The notes under the pieces were generated by a model. It made no database searches. It was given only the letters and a program-made list of their open reading frames with translations, and was not told the DNA's origin. Shown piece by piece: positions 24,011 through 36,336 of a stretch of 64,000 bases of DNA. The DNA lies in the NCBI GenBank assembly GCA_936450465.1, contig OW388292.1:26314622-26378621 (forward strand). The letters are read 5' to 3'. The position numbers were made by a program, and so were the translations under genes. Numbering within the stretch: the stretch's first letter is position 1; each line of letters begins with the position of its first letter. The stretch comes from Gibbula magus. Its lineage: Eukaryota > Mollusca > Gastropoda > Trochida > Trochidae.

Positions 24011-25173
24011 TGGGGTGGAGCCACGTATTATTAACTTTAAAGATCATCAAACCAACACCGAGGACCAGTGCGTTGTCCATTATCAGCTGTACGATTTTTG
24101 GACCTCTCAGGGCATTGCTCACCAGTACTAATGATACATTATTTTGGTTCTTTGTGGTTATTCTAGCAATATCTATGTTTCTTTATTTAAAAGTTGTAAA
24201 TTTGGTAACTACAGAGTTTTCCTCATTTCACGTAATGTACATAAACAACATGGGGATACTCCTGTAGAGCCCTCTCTAGATTTCCTTTGTTTTCCTTGAA
24301 GCACTCGCCTTTTAAATTACCTTAAACATGGTATCTTTTATGAACAAAGCTTTCACGCATAAAATACAAAGTTTTTAACATATATTTTCAAAATAAGTTT
24401 GTAATTAATTGTACAAATCCTGTAATTTTGTAATTAATTGTACAAATATTGTACTATTACAACCTTTATGGCCCAATCAAAATACATTACGATCGACAGT
24501 TCTATGTTATATATTATATAACTGTCAATGTAACTTGATCAAAATTGTTTATAGCCATGGGTATATCAAATAATAAACACATGTTCTTTTCACGAGCCAA
24601 ACTTTAACGGTTGACACACTTCCAGAAACTGAGCTTCATTTATTATGGATTTTGTTATCTTTAAGTTGGTCACAGTAAACATTTAAGCATGAATTGACAG
24701 TGTAATCACAGGTAGGAATATACCCCTGTACTCATCACTATCAGACAACTAAACCCTCTCCCTGATAAACAGTGCTAAGTCCAATAATGGTAGTTCAATT
24801 CGACTGATATCAAGTCCATATAGAAACATTGATAATAGTGAGAGAATGGAGTTCTAACCCAAAGTATACTATATACTAACTAAACCAGGTGATAAGAAGT
24901 GAACTATGTTCGTATCGATACTGACATTTATTACTGTATTTCATGTAGTGATAATCAGGACAATACTCTTTACAGCCCCTGTTTCTTATAGAAGATTTAA
25001 ATAATTTAAGAGAGGAAAACAATTAACATTGAGAGATTATATGTCTAAGTACCGGAAAACGTACCTGATAGTTATAAACATTTAGATAACTTACAAACCA
25101 AAAACAGGCTGAATGCAATAATACGCTATGTCGCAATGATTATGTTCCATTTACTCGCACTCAGCTCTGTCCC

Positions 25174-25456
25174 AGAACAGCGTAACACGTTTTTTCGCTC
25201 AAATAAGTTGATGAAATGTATTTGGGAAATAATGTCACTAATAGTAAAACACCCTTCTCTCTTCGGAAAATCAAGTTAAAACATGAGTACACATGGTCGG
25301 GTAAATCCATAGGAATCGTTTTTACCACTACTGATAATTGGTTTGTGTAATAAGAAGTTTTTACCCCCGTAAGTAAATATAAGTGACATAAACTATCATT
25401 ATAAATGGGAAATTTGACAATAATAAATTTGCTATAAAATGCTATAGCCCCTTTAA
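25174..25456 (-). mobile_element. MITE family A, copy 1 (TTAA end)
   Basis: Matches, in opposite orientation, the element at 48,660-49,022: AACACGTTTTTTCGCT, then AAATAAGTTGATGAAATG, AAAACACCCTTC, CATTATAAATGGGAAATTTG and a right end GCCCCTTTAA. The left terminus is decayed. It has no coding capacity; the open frame across it is shared by chance. Confidence 0.7.
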
Positions 25457-26370
25457 AGATGATGATTCTGAGCGTATGTGCAATGAAGATTAAGTAAGTA
25501 AGTAAGTATTCAGCTCTCAAGTTTGAGATTGACACCTAGAAATCTTTCCTTTTTTTTATTCATAAATAGAGACGTAGTTGTCCCCAAAATGTGTGCTATA
25601 ATTTATTTTAGATGTCAGAGATTTGCTTGTACGTAAAGCTTCGCCATGCAGTATTAAATAATTACTTTGGGGTTAAGGTGTAAGCTGATGTATTTTGGTA
25701 ATTATACATTACATTTGTGTATATAACTAGGTATCGTTTTGAGAAGCAAGTGAATTGTTTGAAAATCACGGATTGTGATTGTGATCCGTCTTTAAAAAAA
25801 TGTATTGACAACAATATTTCCAACGTTTTACAACAAACCTTTTTTTCACCCAAGTAAGTGCAAAAGAAGTGAATAATAGCGTTTCGAATTCCATACAAAA
25901 TTAAATTAAGTTTTTTTTTGTTTTGTTTTTTTTTTGTGTGTTTGGTTACAGGTCAGGTAATTTAATCACATTTGAATTTGTATATTATACATGTAAATCA
26001 ATATTTCTTGGCATTATACTACATATATACAAATTACCAGTTCCACATATCGGTATTTTAAGATAACAAAATGGTTAAATGATATCATGATTTATATGTA
26101 CATGTTTTCTCAAACAAATAAAAGAATAAATATTAAGTTACACTCGTTACAGCATGTTATTTTTCTATCGCTCATGTTAGAATATGATCATTTGTCAGTA
26201 AACACTGGCTCATTTCATGGTTGGTTTTTAAATATGCAAGGTTAACATGAGAATGTGTATGAAATAGGCCAATGTCCTTGTGAGTCTTCATTCCCAGGTC
26301 GTAGGGCCGAGTCACATTATTTTAAGAAAACAAAAGTACTATGACTAAATCTAGATAGGTCTACACAGCC

Positions 26371-26505
26371 TCGCTTGTGTTAACACCCCTTTTGTAAAAC
26401 AACCCAGTTGTTTGACGATATACAAGATAAATGACCGCTCTTGTGTTAACAGCCCATTTTTCAGACAACCCAGTTGTTTGACGATTTACAATGATAAATT
26501 AACAG
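26371..26505. repeat. 68-bp tandem duplication
   Basis: Two adjacent copies containing CTTGTGTTAACA, then ACAACCCAGTTGTTTGACGA, then TACAAGATAAAT or TACAATGATAAAT. Confidence 0.85.
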
Positions 26506-27070
26506 CCAAACCCAGGATTAATATTTAGTCTATGAGATAAAGCTATATGAAATATGCACAAGGGTTAGTATGTTGAAAATATTAAAAGTGAAATGCATAT
26601 CATGAAATGGTAAAAGCACACGGTTTCGTTCCTTAAGTCGTGCTTTCCCCTTTAAATATTAAGTTCAGCCATACACAAATGCCGATCTACTTCAGCCATA
26701 GCTAATTCGAGATGTAATTGTTATTTAACAATGCATATATGAAGGGTTATAGACATTTACCATCATTTAACTCCATATTAAATTGTTCGGAAATTTTGGC
26801 AGAGTAAATTTAATCAAATATTCACTGATTGTGGTTTTAAACGGATCTATAATTCTTGATTGTCGACCACGTTACATTTAATATCATTATATATGTAGAA
26901 AGATTAGAATAATTGTTGAAATAATTAACAGTATAATTTACAATAATTCATATTGTTAAACTATTATAGTATCGAAATACTCTTGCTAATAAAACGTTAG
27001 ATAAATGCTGTATTTATACCTAGACGTAATAAAAGATTCAAGACGTTTTTATTTAGTTAACATCTTTGTT

Positions 27071-27075
<5 letters not shown>

Positions 27076-27135
<60 letters not shown>
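27076..27135. repeat. (ATC)n microsatellite
   Basis: About 20 uninterrupted ATC units. They produce a poly-isoleucine run in one frame, which is not a protein. Confidence 0.97.
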
Positions 27136-27826
27136 GTTGTTAGTTATTATTGTTATTGTTAACTACCTACATTTCGTACTTCAAAACTCACTCCACAAAG
27201 GACTCACAACTAACTTCAAACCTCATTTGGAGACAAAAGAAGACAAACAAAATAAATGTAGCATGATGAATTGCCACCCATCTGCCACTTGGAGATGTCA
27301 AATTGTACCCATGCTCTCACCAACCGCTCGACAAGCTTTAATATAAAAAAAACTCATCAAAATAGTATACTTTTGATACCTAGTGTCATGACAATGTTGT
27401 TTGTCTGCACATACACTTATAATAAATACTGTATGACCTTTACGCGGGTTTTAAAAAGTAAATCTAATGAAAAACTTATTTAATAATCAAATTATTGACA
27501 TAATATACCAACAGACTGAGAATGTAGACAAATCACACTTGCAATTCAAATATTTACTATAAAAAATGCAGACTTAAAAAGGTGAACTTATTACAAACTA
27601 TAAACAGAATGATGGATATATTGGCAACCATATTGCTGATATGACACAGTTTAATGTATTGTGTCTACAGCCCGATATTTAATGGACCTGTAAACCGATG
27701 GCGTCAAAATGTCAAACCATTTCAATGATCTTTGCATTTGCATAAAAGTAGAGCAAACATGTGGCAAGGGAGGTAACTGTGATATGTGTGAAGCTCTACT
27801 CACCACGTGAGAACTGAGCGGGCACA

Positions 27827-28078
27827 ATGAGTTCAGTAAACAGTACTAGTCGTGCTAAAATTATTTGTTTCATAACTATTTGCTGTATGTATGCCAATAG
27901 TATCATCGCTACTACAAGAACTTCATCTTCGGCAACAGCTACACCAGCTACTACTGTGATTAATATTCAAGGATGTCAAACTTTTAGCCGAGCCCAAAAG
28001 CGCCGTCCAGCCATTACTCTTCCGAATAGTAAAAGCGTCCTCCAATTACTTGACAACACAGTTCTAAGCAGTAGATAA
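27827..28078 (+). CDS. Hypothetical 83-residue secreted-peptide-like ORF
   Basis: I do not recognise this protein. It opens with ATG in the context GGGCACAATGAG. Residues 12-29 (IICFITICCMYANSIIAT) form a hydrophobic segment like a signal peptide, followed by a Thr/Ser/Ala-rich stretch. Then comes INIQGCQTFSRAQKRRPAI with a KRR site of the kind cut by prohormone convertases, and a 28-residue tail. There is no Gly-Lys-Arg amidation signal. It stops 11 bp before a MITE. It could be a small secreted protein, a neuropeptide-like precursor, a first exon, or chance. Support is only the layout and its lower AT content than the surroundings. Confidence 0.3.
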   Translation: MSSVNSTSRAKIICFITICCMYANSIIATTRTSSSATATPATTVINIQGCQTFSRAQKRRPAITLPNSKSVLQLLDNTVLSSR

Positions 28079-28089
28079 GCCCTTATATA

Positions 28090-28858
28090 TGGTGGCTGAT
28101 TTCTGCCATTCGCGTCTTCGCTACTTCCTGTTATTCTAAGCAAGGGCGAAATAGCGAAGTGGCGATGCGAAGTAGCGAGGTGGCGATGCGAAGTCGCGAA
28201 GCGGCGATGCGAAGTAAGGAAGATGCAATGCGAAGTAGCGAAGACGCGATGCGAAGTAGCGATGCGAAATAGCGAAATAGCGAAGGTTTTGCTTCGCTAC
28301 TTCGCATCGCTACTTCACTACTTCGTATCGCGACTTCTCTACTTCGTATCGCCACTTCGCTACTTCCCATCGCCACTTCGCTACTTCGCATCGTTACTTC
28401 GCCACTTCGTTAGTTCGTTATTTCGCCACTTCGCCAATTCGCTACTTCGCCAATTCGTCATTTCGCCATTTCGCGTCTTCGCTACTTCGCCACTTTGCAT
28501 CGCCACTTCGCTACCTCGCATCGCCACTTCGCTACTTCGCATCGCTACTTCGCTAGTTCGCCTCTTCGCAACTTCGCTACTTCGCTACATCGTGTCTTCG
28601 CTTCTTCGTCACTTCGCGGCGAAGTAGCGAAGACACGATGGAGCGAAGAAGCGAAGTGGCGATGGGAAATAGCGAAGTGGCGATGAGAAGTAGCGAAGTG
28701 GCGATGCGAAGTAGCGAAGCAAAAATCTTCGCTATTTAGCTATTTCGCATCGCTACTTCGCATCGCCACTTCGCTACTTCTCATCGCCACTTCGCTATTT
28801 CCCATAGATTCTAATAACACGAAGTAGCGAAGACGCGAATGGCAGAAATCAGCCACCA
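28090..28858. mobile_element. Fold-back MITE with 38-bp perfect TIRs and TA target duplication
   Basis: The left end (28,090-28,127, beginning TGGTGGCTGATTTCTGCC) is the exact reverse complement of the right end (28,821-28,858). Both are flanked by TA, as in Tc1/mariner-type insertion. The interior is built only of TTCGCTACTTCGCATCGCCA-like units in alternating orientation: reverse at about 28,140-28,285, forward at 28,290-28,618, reverse at 28,619-28,727, forward to 28,805. It has no transposase. The interior would fold into several nested hairpins. Confidence 0.9.
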
Positions 28859-29752
28859 TACTTATACTATGATTTGATTAACATTTTAAGAAAACTATCA
28901 TTAATTTTTAGGAAAATAAAGAGAAGACTAAAATTAGAATTGATTTATACCATTGTCATGCTTGCACATACATGCATCTATGGAAACGATATGGCACTTT
29001 GACATATTTGTTTTCCAAAAATACTTCAGATTTGTTGGTAATTTTTATGAAATCACATATAACAGTCTACATGTAACTGTGTCATAACGTCAACAGTCTG
29101 ACGATGCAACAGAGGCTCTGGGTTGAGCAGTCAGTGTCGGTCTCAACAATATGTTATTGATATTAATCTAACAAACTTACGTTATGAGGACGATGTCACA
29201 ACGTAACGTTTACGTCTTCTGAACGACATCATATAACGTCCCTGGAATATCCCTCGTGTGGGGTCGAAACAACATCTCAACAACGTTATTTTGGAATCCA
29301 TACGACCAATAATGAGAATAACTTAAATGTGTACTGTACTTGATTTAATCTCTTATAATTTAGCCATTTTACCAACTCTTCACAACATGACTGTCACGAT
29401 GATTTACGATTGTAAGAATGATCCATATTGCATCTTTGAGTGTGTGCATATGTTTGTTCCCCGGGACTGTTCTTATAGATGTGTAATTATATATTTTGTG
29501 GATATTTGGGTTAAAGTATGGCACAATACAAGTGCATGGCTAATTGTGAACACAGTGTATGATTGTTTGTGTTTTATAGGAATGTGTTAGAGTACATTAC
29601 ATGTACGTTTTTATTTGTGTGTAGGAAACCATGTTATATAAATTGCACCCCATTTATATCTAATAAGTATTTAGAAAAGTAAGAAAGGGTTAAGTTTACA
29701 CAGATGTAGGAATTTTAGAGTGGGAACATTATGTACACTCATTATGCATGTT

Positions 29753-29754
<2 letters not shown>

Positions 29755-29799
<45 letters not shown>
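29755..29799. repeat. (TG)n microsatellite
   Basis: About 20 TG units, directly followed by a GAAGCGCCTAAGTGTGAC run. Confidence 0.95.
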
Positions 29800-29890
29800 C
29801 TGTGAAGCGCCTAAGTGTGACTTTTCAAAATTCAAATAGAGCGCTATATAAATTTCGTATATTATTTATTATTTATTTATTATTTATGTA
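29800..29890 (+). repeat. Possible SINE/LINE 3' tail (GCGCTATATAAAT)
   Basis: GAAGCGCCTAAGTGTGAC, then AGAGCGCTATATAAATTTCG and an ATTATTT array. A conserved AAAGCGCTATATAAAT tail followed by short tandem repeats is known at the 3' end of many animal SINEs and related LINEs. The body of the element is not recognisable. Confidence 0.45.
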
Positions 29891-31799
29891 CTCGATATGA
29901 AGCTTGACGTTTGAATAAACTTGACGTGTCTGCTGAGTCTTTTACATTATAATACATCGTAATTTTCAGATTTGTTCATGGAAACTTACCTTCATTGTAT
30001 AATTCATCGAATCGATTTGCGCTCGTAGACATTTCACCAAAATATCAATTAACTTTCAAAACAAATTTGATTCCATGCCGCAGTATTATTCGGGGTCTCT
30101 TAATCATGCTGCTCTTTGTGTGCGCGATAAATTGGAAATATTAGCGGTACGAGATAGAACCTGATATAGATAAATACTTACCATGATAGGACCGACGAGG
30201 AGCCGGTGGTCAGACTTTGTCTCAGGTAGAGACTAATTGACAAGGTCACGTGACTTTCCTGTCAAGATGCACAAATTGCCTATCAATCATAACGATGAAG
30301 ATGATCAGTGTCATGTCTATTTCAGGAGTCAGGAATCACGGGATGGTTTGTATTAAGCCAACTTGGAGTTTGCATCAAGGGTATACATTCTTTCTCTAGA
30401 CGACTTTATTGATCACCAGATCAGAATCTAGGTACAGGTAATTGGAGGTATTGTGATACCGCTGGATCACCCGCGATACAGTCAATATTTGCTACCGGTA
30501 TGTATCAGCTACCTGATTGCAATTGGTAGCTAGCTCAGGTGTGGGGATATCCTTATACGTGTAACACATAATTTCGAATTGGGTAGTGTCAACATTAGTG
30601 CAAGCTTACTAATAGCTGCGTCATATACCTATTTCGTCTCATTCGGTGCTTACTTAGATATATAGGTATATGGTTTATACATTATCTGAAGACACTTGAA
30701 TATTACAGACAGTGTTAGATACCGCTGGTCGAGATAAAGTCACTACTTGGATTAGACGTCTCAGCACCAAACACCTTAAGCAGACCTGAAAGATTAATTT
30801 CATGAAACTACTTATATGTATGTGAAATGTAATGGGGTTTTTATTGAGAATATATAATTTCAATGCATTTATTCTAGTTTTCTTAAACCTATAAAATAAA
30901 GTTTTGGTAAAATATTTAAAAGTAGGCTACATATTTGATGTACATGCGTTTGCAGTTGCGCCGAGTTGTCATTGTTCAAATACGTGAATCATGTCAGTTT
31001 TAGTGGAACGACAATCTTTTATTTTTCATTGAATTATCCTGCAAACATCTATACAAGATCTGCTTTCTGTCTCCAATCTTGACAAACTTACAGCTACAGC
31101 CCGAAAGTTCGTTCACTTTCTTGCGCATCTGATGACAAAGGGTAATCCTTTTACCATATGTACAATAATGTTGTCAAACTTATCATGTGATTGTCAAGTC
31201 AGCGTTGCCAATTCTCCAACTTTGGCAAGATGAAATAGAAAGAAGGGGTCATATTTGTTTTAATTTATTTCCTTAATTTTACAATATAATTATCTTTACC
31301 GGCGACCTAAAAAGAAAATAAAGTAAAAGTAATAAAAGAAATTACATGTGTGATGCGGTTGATCACTTATTGGAGATATTACAGAGAAAATAACTTTTCG
31401 AAATGTTGATACCTGGTCACTTAAATTCCATTTTCTTCCCACTGAGGTTACTCACTTCATATGTCCGATCCTAGGAAGAAAATTGGTCACTTCAAAGAGA
31501 TGCAGAAATTGTTCCGATTAACTGTGAAGTGAGAAGTTAGATTATGTTATGGTTATCAGTTCCGTTTGCAACAAACTACGATGCATCAGAGACCCCACAG
31601 ATTATACGATGAGCCCACTCAGACACGAACACAGTGAAACGTCCAGGATGATATCACAAATGTTATAATGTTATATGATATATTGATGAAATTCAGAATA
31701 AGTACAGTTTGTGGATCATTTGCAAATGCTGAAGAAGATCATGATCAGTGAAAAGCATGTTTATATCAATTCTTTATTTCGTATGCGTAGCCTCCGGTC

Positions 31800-32215
31800 C
31801 ATATACAGGTTACAGTGAGCAGGTTGGACATGTTACAATAGCAACTGACTCCTCAGACGGAGCGCATGATGGATATAGAGCTGTAGTGTAACAATAATGT
31901 CTGTATCACATGTTGACATTAAATTGATGAAACTGTATTTTAAATCATATGGCCTGCAGACAGGCAGTAAATATATTAATCTCAAGTCGTCAAAGGCTGG
32001 ACAAACCATAATAAAATGGAATTCATCTTCAATATGATCCAGTTTACATACTCTGCATAAGCGCAGTGATCTTATAACATTATACAATATCGCCCAAGTT
32101 CAACTTGTCTTACCATACCAATACGAAGTTTCGTCATTTCACGACGGTAAAGGGAACAATCACTATGAGTTAAATACAATTCCGGTTTTAAATTCAACTT
32201 AAATTCAGAATAATT
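31800..32215 (-). pseudogene. 5'-truncated non-LTR retrotransposon (LINE) 3' end
   Basis: The minus strand reads SLYRREMTKLRIG, VRQVELGRY in one frame and, after a frameshift near 32,090, RSLRLCRVC, IEDEFHFIMVCPAFDDLR in another. This is the Cys/His zinc-knuckle-like C-terminus found after the reverse transcriptase in many LINE ORF2 proteins (CxxC...EDEFHF...CPxxxxLR). Only this C-terminal tail remains; the endonuclease and the RT core are absent. It is a dead-on-arrival fragment, typical of 5' truncation. Confidence 0.75.
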
Positions 32216-32592
32216 TATATAATTTATAATTTTTATATTTATATATGATTTAGCATTTACCTAACATACTATGTTACATACATGTATAATATAGTATTTT
32301 AATATTGTAACTGAAAATTGGTTTACATCATATGGGTTATCAGAACTAAATATATGAAGACAGGGAAAATAACCACTTGCAATGAGAATGAAATTAACAT
32401 GGAATGGAAATTATCTCCAGAAAAAACATGCCGATAAACCTTAACTACAATATTACACATGTGGAGAATACTTAGTGCATATAATTAGTATCGGAAATAT
32501 ATGTTCTTTAGATATATTTAACATAATGATGGATTATCCTAAAGTTTATTTAAAATGATATAAAACATGTAGTACTTACTGAAATACATTCG

Positions 32593-33090
32593 TTAAAGGT
32601 ACATCAATTGTGTTGTTGGGGGTCAAATATGGCAAACGTTATAAATGGTCTTATCTCATCGAGATGTACCAACTGTTACCGAAAACTACCATTTTAATGA
32701 TACTCGACTTAGTATATTGACGATATGAAGGTAAAAGTATCGATTTCTGATCGAAAACCGGACAATGCACAGCGTGCGACGCGCGCCAATGAGTCAAACG
32801 TAATTTTGGAATCTTATTTAAACCATACAAAATAACAAATTTGTTTTGATAATGTTCAATAGGTCATATAACTACTGTGCATGTAAATAGGACGTGCACT
32901 TTCGGTTTCTGCACATGCATAATGATGTTACTCGATTTTAATTGGAAACTAGTAATTATGATATGTTTGGGGGTTGGGAATGAATATGCAAGCTGAGTGA
33001 ATTTGTTTGTATTGTAAACAGAACATATGATGTGTTGGAACGTATTAAAGCCAAATAAAATGTTATGAAACACAATGGATGCACCTTTAA
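32593..33090. mobile_element. MITE family B, full copy (TTAA ends)
   Basis: The ends are TTAAAGGTACATCAATTGTG and the reverse complement of TTAAAGGTGCATCCATTGTG: imperfect inverted repeats of about 21 bp. It has no coding capacity. Partial relatives lie at 42,876-43,177 and 49,135-49,563. The TTAA at both ends could be a piggyBac-type target duplication or part of the repeat itself. Confidence 0.8.
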
Positions 33091-33899
33091 GATACACATA
33101 AATACTCACTTTCGATGTGGAGTGTATCGCATGATGTAACCATATCACAACGAATACACCAACACCCCGTGAAACTCGTGGTGCATGAGTGTCACGCTTA
33201 AAGGGAGATAACCGTGACCCAAAACCTCGACACATACATTTCCTCAGAGTGAGTTGACATTATAAGCGTGTCTGCCTATCGCAACCCAGACTCTCCAAAG
33301 AGGTCAAGTTATACTTTCCGAGCTGTTAAGGAAAATAAAAGACTCATTCTTCTAACGTAATTCTTTTTTACAGTTTCATTGTTGTTCTGACATTTGATGT
33401 AATTAAATCCTACCACAGTAACCTTTTTTAGGAAAGAAACAGATGATATTACTCAAGAGAAATACGTTCCGTTGTGTGTGTGTGTTTTATTTTAGCAGAA
33501 TGAAGATCGAATGTATCCCTATATTCTTCTATAAATACGTAGGTTTGTTAAAATAAATATACCACAGGTTCGTGAACATGATTTACCGTCGTTGTTCACA
33601 ATGATAATGTTATAAGATATCGTGGCGTATATAGGACGTCATTGGATAGAATACAATATAGCATAAAACGATGATCATACAGTGAAGTATTGATTCTATT
33701 GAATAGTAAAGTATACTAGTATAATATTGTATAGTAAAGTGTATATAGTGTACAAAAGTATATCACAATTGTATAGTATAAGGAAATATATCGTCGCATC
33801 TGATCCCTAATATACGTACTCACTCTCATGTACAGCGCATTTCTACTATACGTTCTCACTCTCATGTACAGCGCATCTCTACTATACGTACTCACTCTC

Positions 33900-36336
33900 A
33901 TGTACAGCGCATCTCTGCTATACGTACTCACTCTCATGTACAGCGCATCTCTACAATACGTACTCACTCTCATGTACAGCGCATCTCTACTATATGTACT
34001 CACTCTCACGTACAGCGCATCTCTAGTAGGCTATACGTACTCACTCTCGTGTACAGCGCATCTCTACTATACGTACTCACACTCATGAACAGCGCATCTC
34101 TACTATACGTACTCACTCTCATGTACAGTGCATCTCTGCTATACGTACTCACCCTCACGTACAGCGCATCTCTAGTAGGCTACACGTACTCACTCTCATG
34201 TACAGCACATCTCTAGTATACGTACTCACTCTCATGTACAGCGCATCTCTAGTATACGTACTCACTCTCATGTACAGCGCATCTGTAGTATACGTACTCA
34301 CTCTCATGTACAGTGCATCTCTAGTATACGTACTCACTCTCATGTACAGCGCATCTCTACTATACGTAATCACTCGCATGTACAGCGCATTTCTAGTATA
34401 CGTACTCGCTCTCATGTACAGCGCATCTCTACTATACGTACTCACTCTCATGTACAGCACATCTCTACTATACGTACTCACTCTCATGTACAGTGCATCT
34501 CTACTATACGTACTCATTCTCATGTACAGCACATCTCTACTATACGTACTCACTCTCATGTACAGCGCATCTCTAGTATACGTACTCACTCTCATGTACA
34601 GCACATCTGTAGTATACGTACTCACTCTCATGTACAGCGCATCTCTAGTATACGTACTCACTCTCATGTACAGCGCATCTCTACTATACGTACTCACTCT
34701 CATGTACAGCGCATCTCTACTATACGTACTCACTCTCATGTACAGCACATCTCTAGTATACGTACTCACTCTCATGTACAGCACATCTCTACTATACGTA
34801 CTTACTCTCATGTACAGCGCATCTCTACTATACGTACTCACTCTCATGTGCAGCGAATCTCTAGTATAGGTACTCACTCATGTACAGCACAGTTGATAGT
34901 ATATTTACTCACTCTCATGTACAGCGCATCTCTAGTATAGGTACTCACTCATGTACAGCACATCTCTAGTATACGTACTCACTCTCGTGTACAGCGCATC
35001 TCTACTTTACGTACTCACTCTCATGTACAGCGCATCTCTACTATACGTACTCACTCTCATGTACAGTACATCTCTAGTATACGTACTCACTCTCATGTAC
35101 AGCACATCTCTACTATACGTACTCACTCTCATGTACAGCGCATCTCTAGTATAGATACTCACTCATGTACAGCACAATTGATAGTATACTTACTCACTCT
35201 CATGTACAGCGCATCTCTACTATACGTACTCACTCTCATGTACAGCGCATCTCTACTATACGTACTCACTCTCATGTACAGCACATCTCTACTGTACGTA
35301 CTCACTCTCATGTACAGCGCATCTCTAGTATACGTACTCACTCTCATGTACAGCACATCTGTAGTATACGTACTCACTCTCATGTACAGCACATCTCTAC
35401 TATACGTACTCACTCTCATGTACAGCGCATCTCTAGTATACGTACTCACTCTCATGTACAGCGCATCTGTAGTATACGTACTCACTCTCATGTACAGCGC
35501 ATCTCTACTATACGTACTCACTCTCATGTACAGCGCATCTCTAGTATACGTACTCACTCATGTACAGCGCATCTCTAGTATACGTACTCACTCTCATGTA
35601 CAGCACATCTGTAGTATACGTACTCACTCTCATGTACAGCGCATCTCTACTATACGTACTCACTCTCGTGTACAGCGCATCTCTACTATACGTACTCACT
35701 CTCATGTACAGCACATCTCTAGTGTACGTACTCACTCTCATGTACAGCGCATCTCTACTATACGTACTCACTCTCATGTACAGCGCATCTCTAGTATACG
35801 TACTCACTCTCATGTACAGCACATCTCTACTATACGTACTTACTCTCATGTACAGCGCATCTCTACTATACGTACTCACTCTCATGTACAGCGCATCTCT
35901 AGTATAGGTACTCACTCATGTACAGCACAATTGATAGTATATTTACTCACTCTCATGTACAGCGCATCTCTAGTATAGGTACTCACTCATGTACAGCACA
36001 TCTCTAGTATACGTACTCACTCTCGTGTACAGCGCATCTCTACTTTACGTACTCACTCTCATGTACAGCGCATCTCTACTATACGTACTCACTCTCATGT
36101 ACAGTACATCTCTAGTATACGTACTCACTCTCATGTACAGCACATCTCTACTATACGTACTCACTCTCATGTACAGTGCATCTCTACTATACGTACTCAC
36201 TCTCATGTACAGCACATCTCTACTATACGTACTCACTCTCATGTACAGCGCATCTCTAGTATACGTACTCACTCTCATGAACAGCGCATCTCTGCTATAC
36301 GTACTCACTCTCATGTACAGCGCATCTCTACTATAC
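33900..36336. repeat. Satellite higher-order block, copy 1
   Basis: Rare variant units act as landmarks: TAGTAGGCTATACG and TAGTAGGCTACACG units (34,026; 34,172), CGTAATCACTCGCATG (34,365) and ACAGTTGATAG/ACAATTGATAG units (34,890; 35,175; 35,928). All recur in the same order in copy 2. Boundaries are approximate. Confidence 0.8.

Noticed and set aside
27005..27346. 113-codon ORF with poly-isoleucine
   Set aside because: It is created by the (ATC)n microsatellite.
28131..28686. Arg/Ser/Phe-rich ORFs of 63-134 codons
   Set aside because: They are repeats of the TTCGCTACTTCGC motif inside the MITE, open on both strands.
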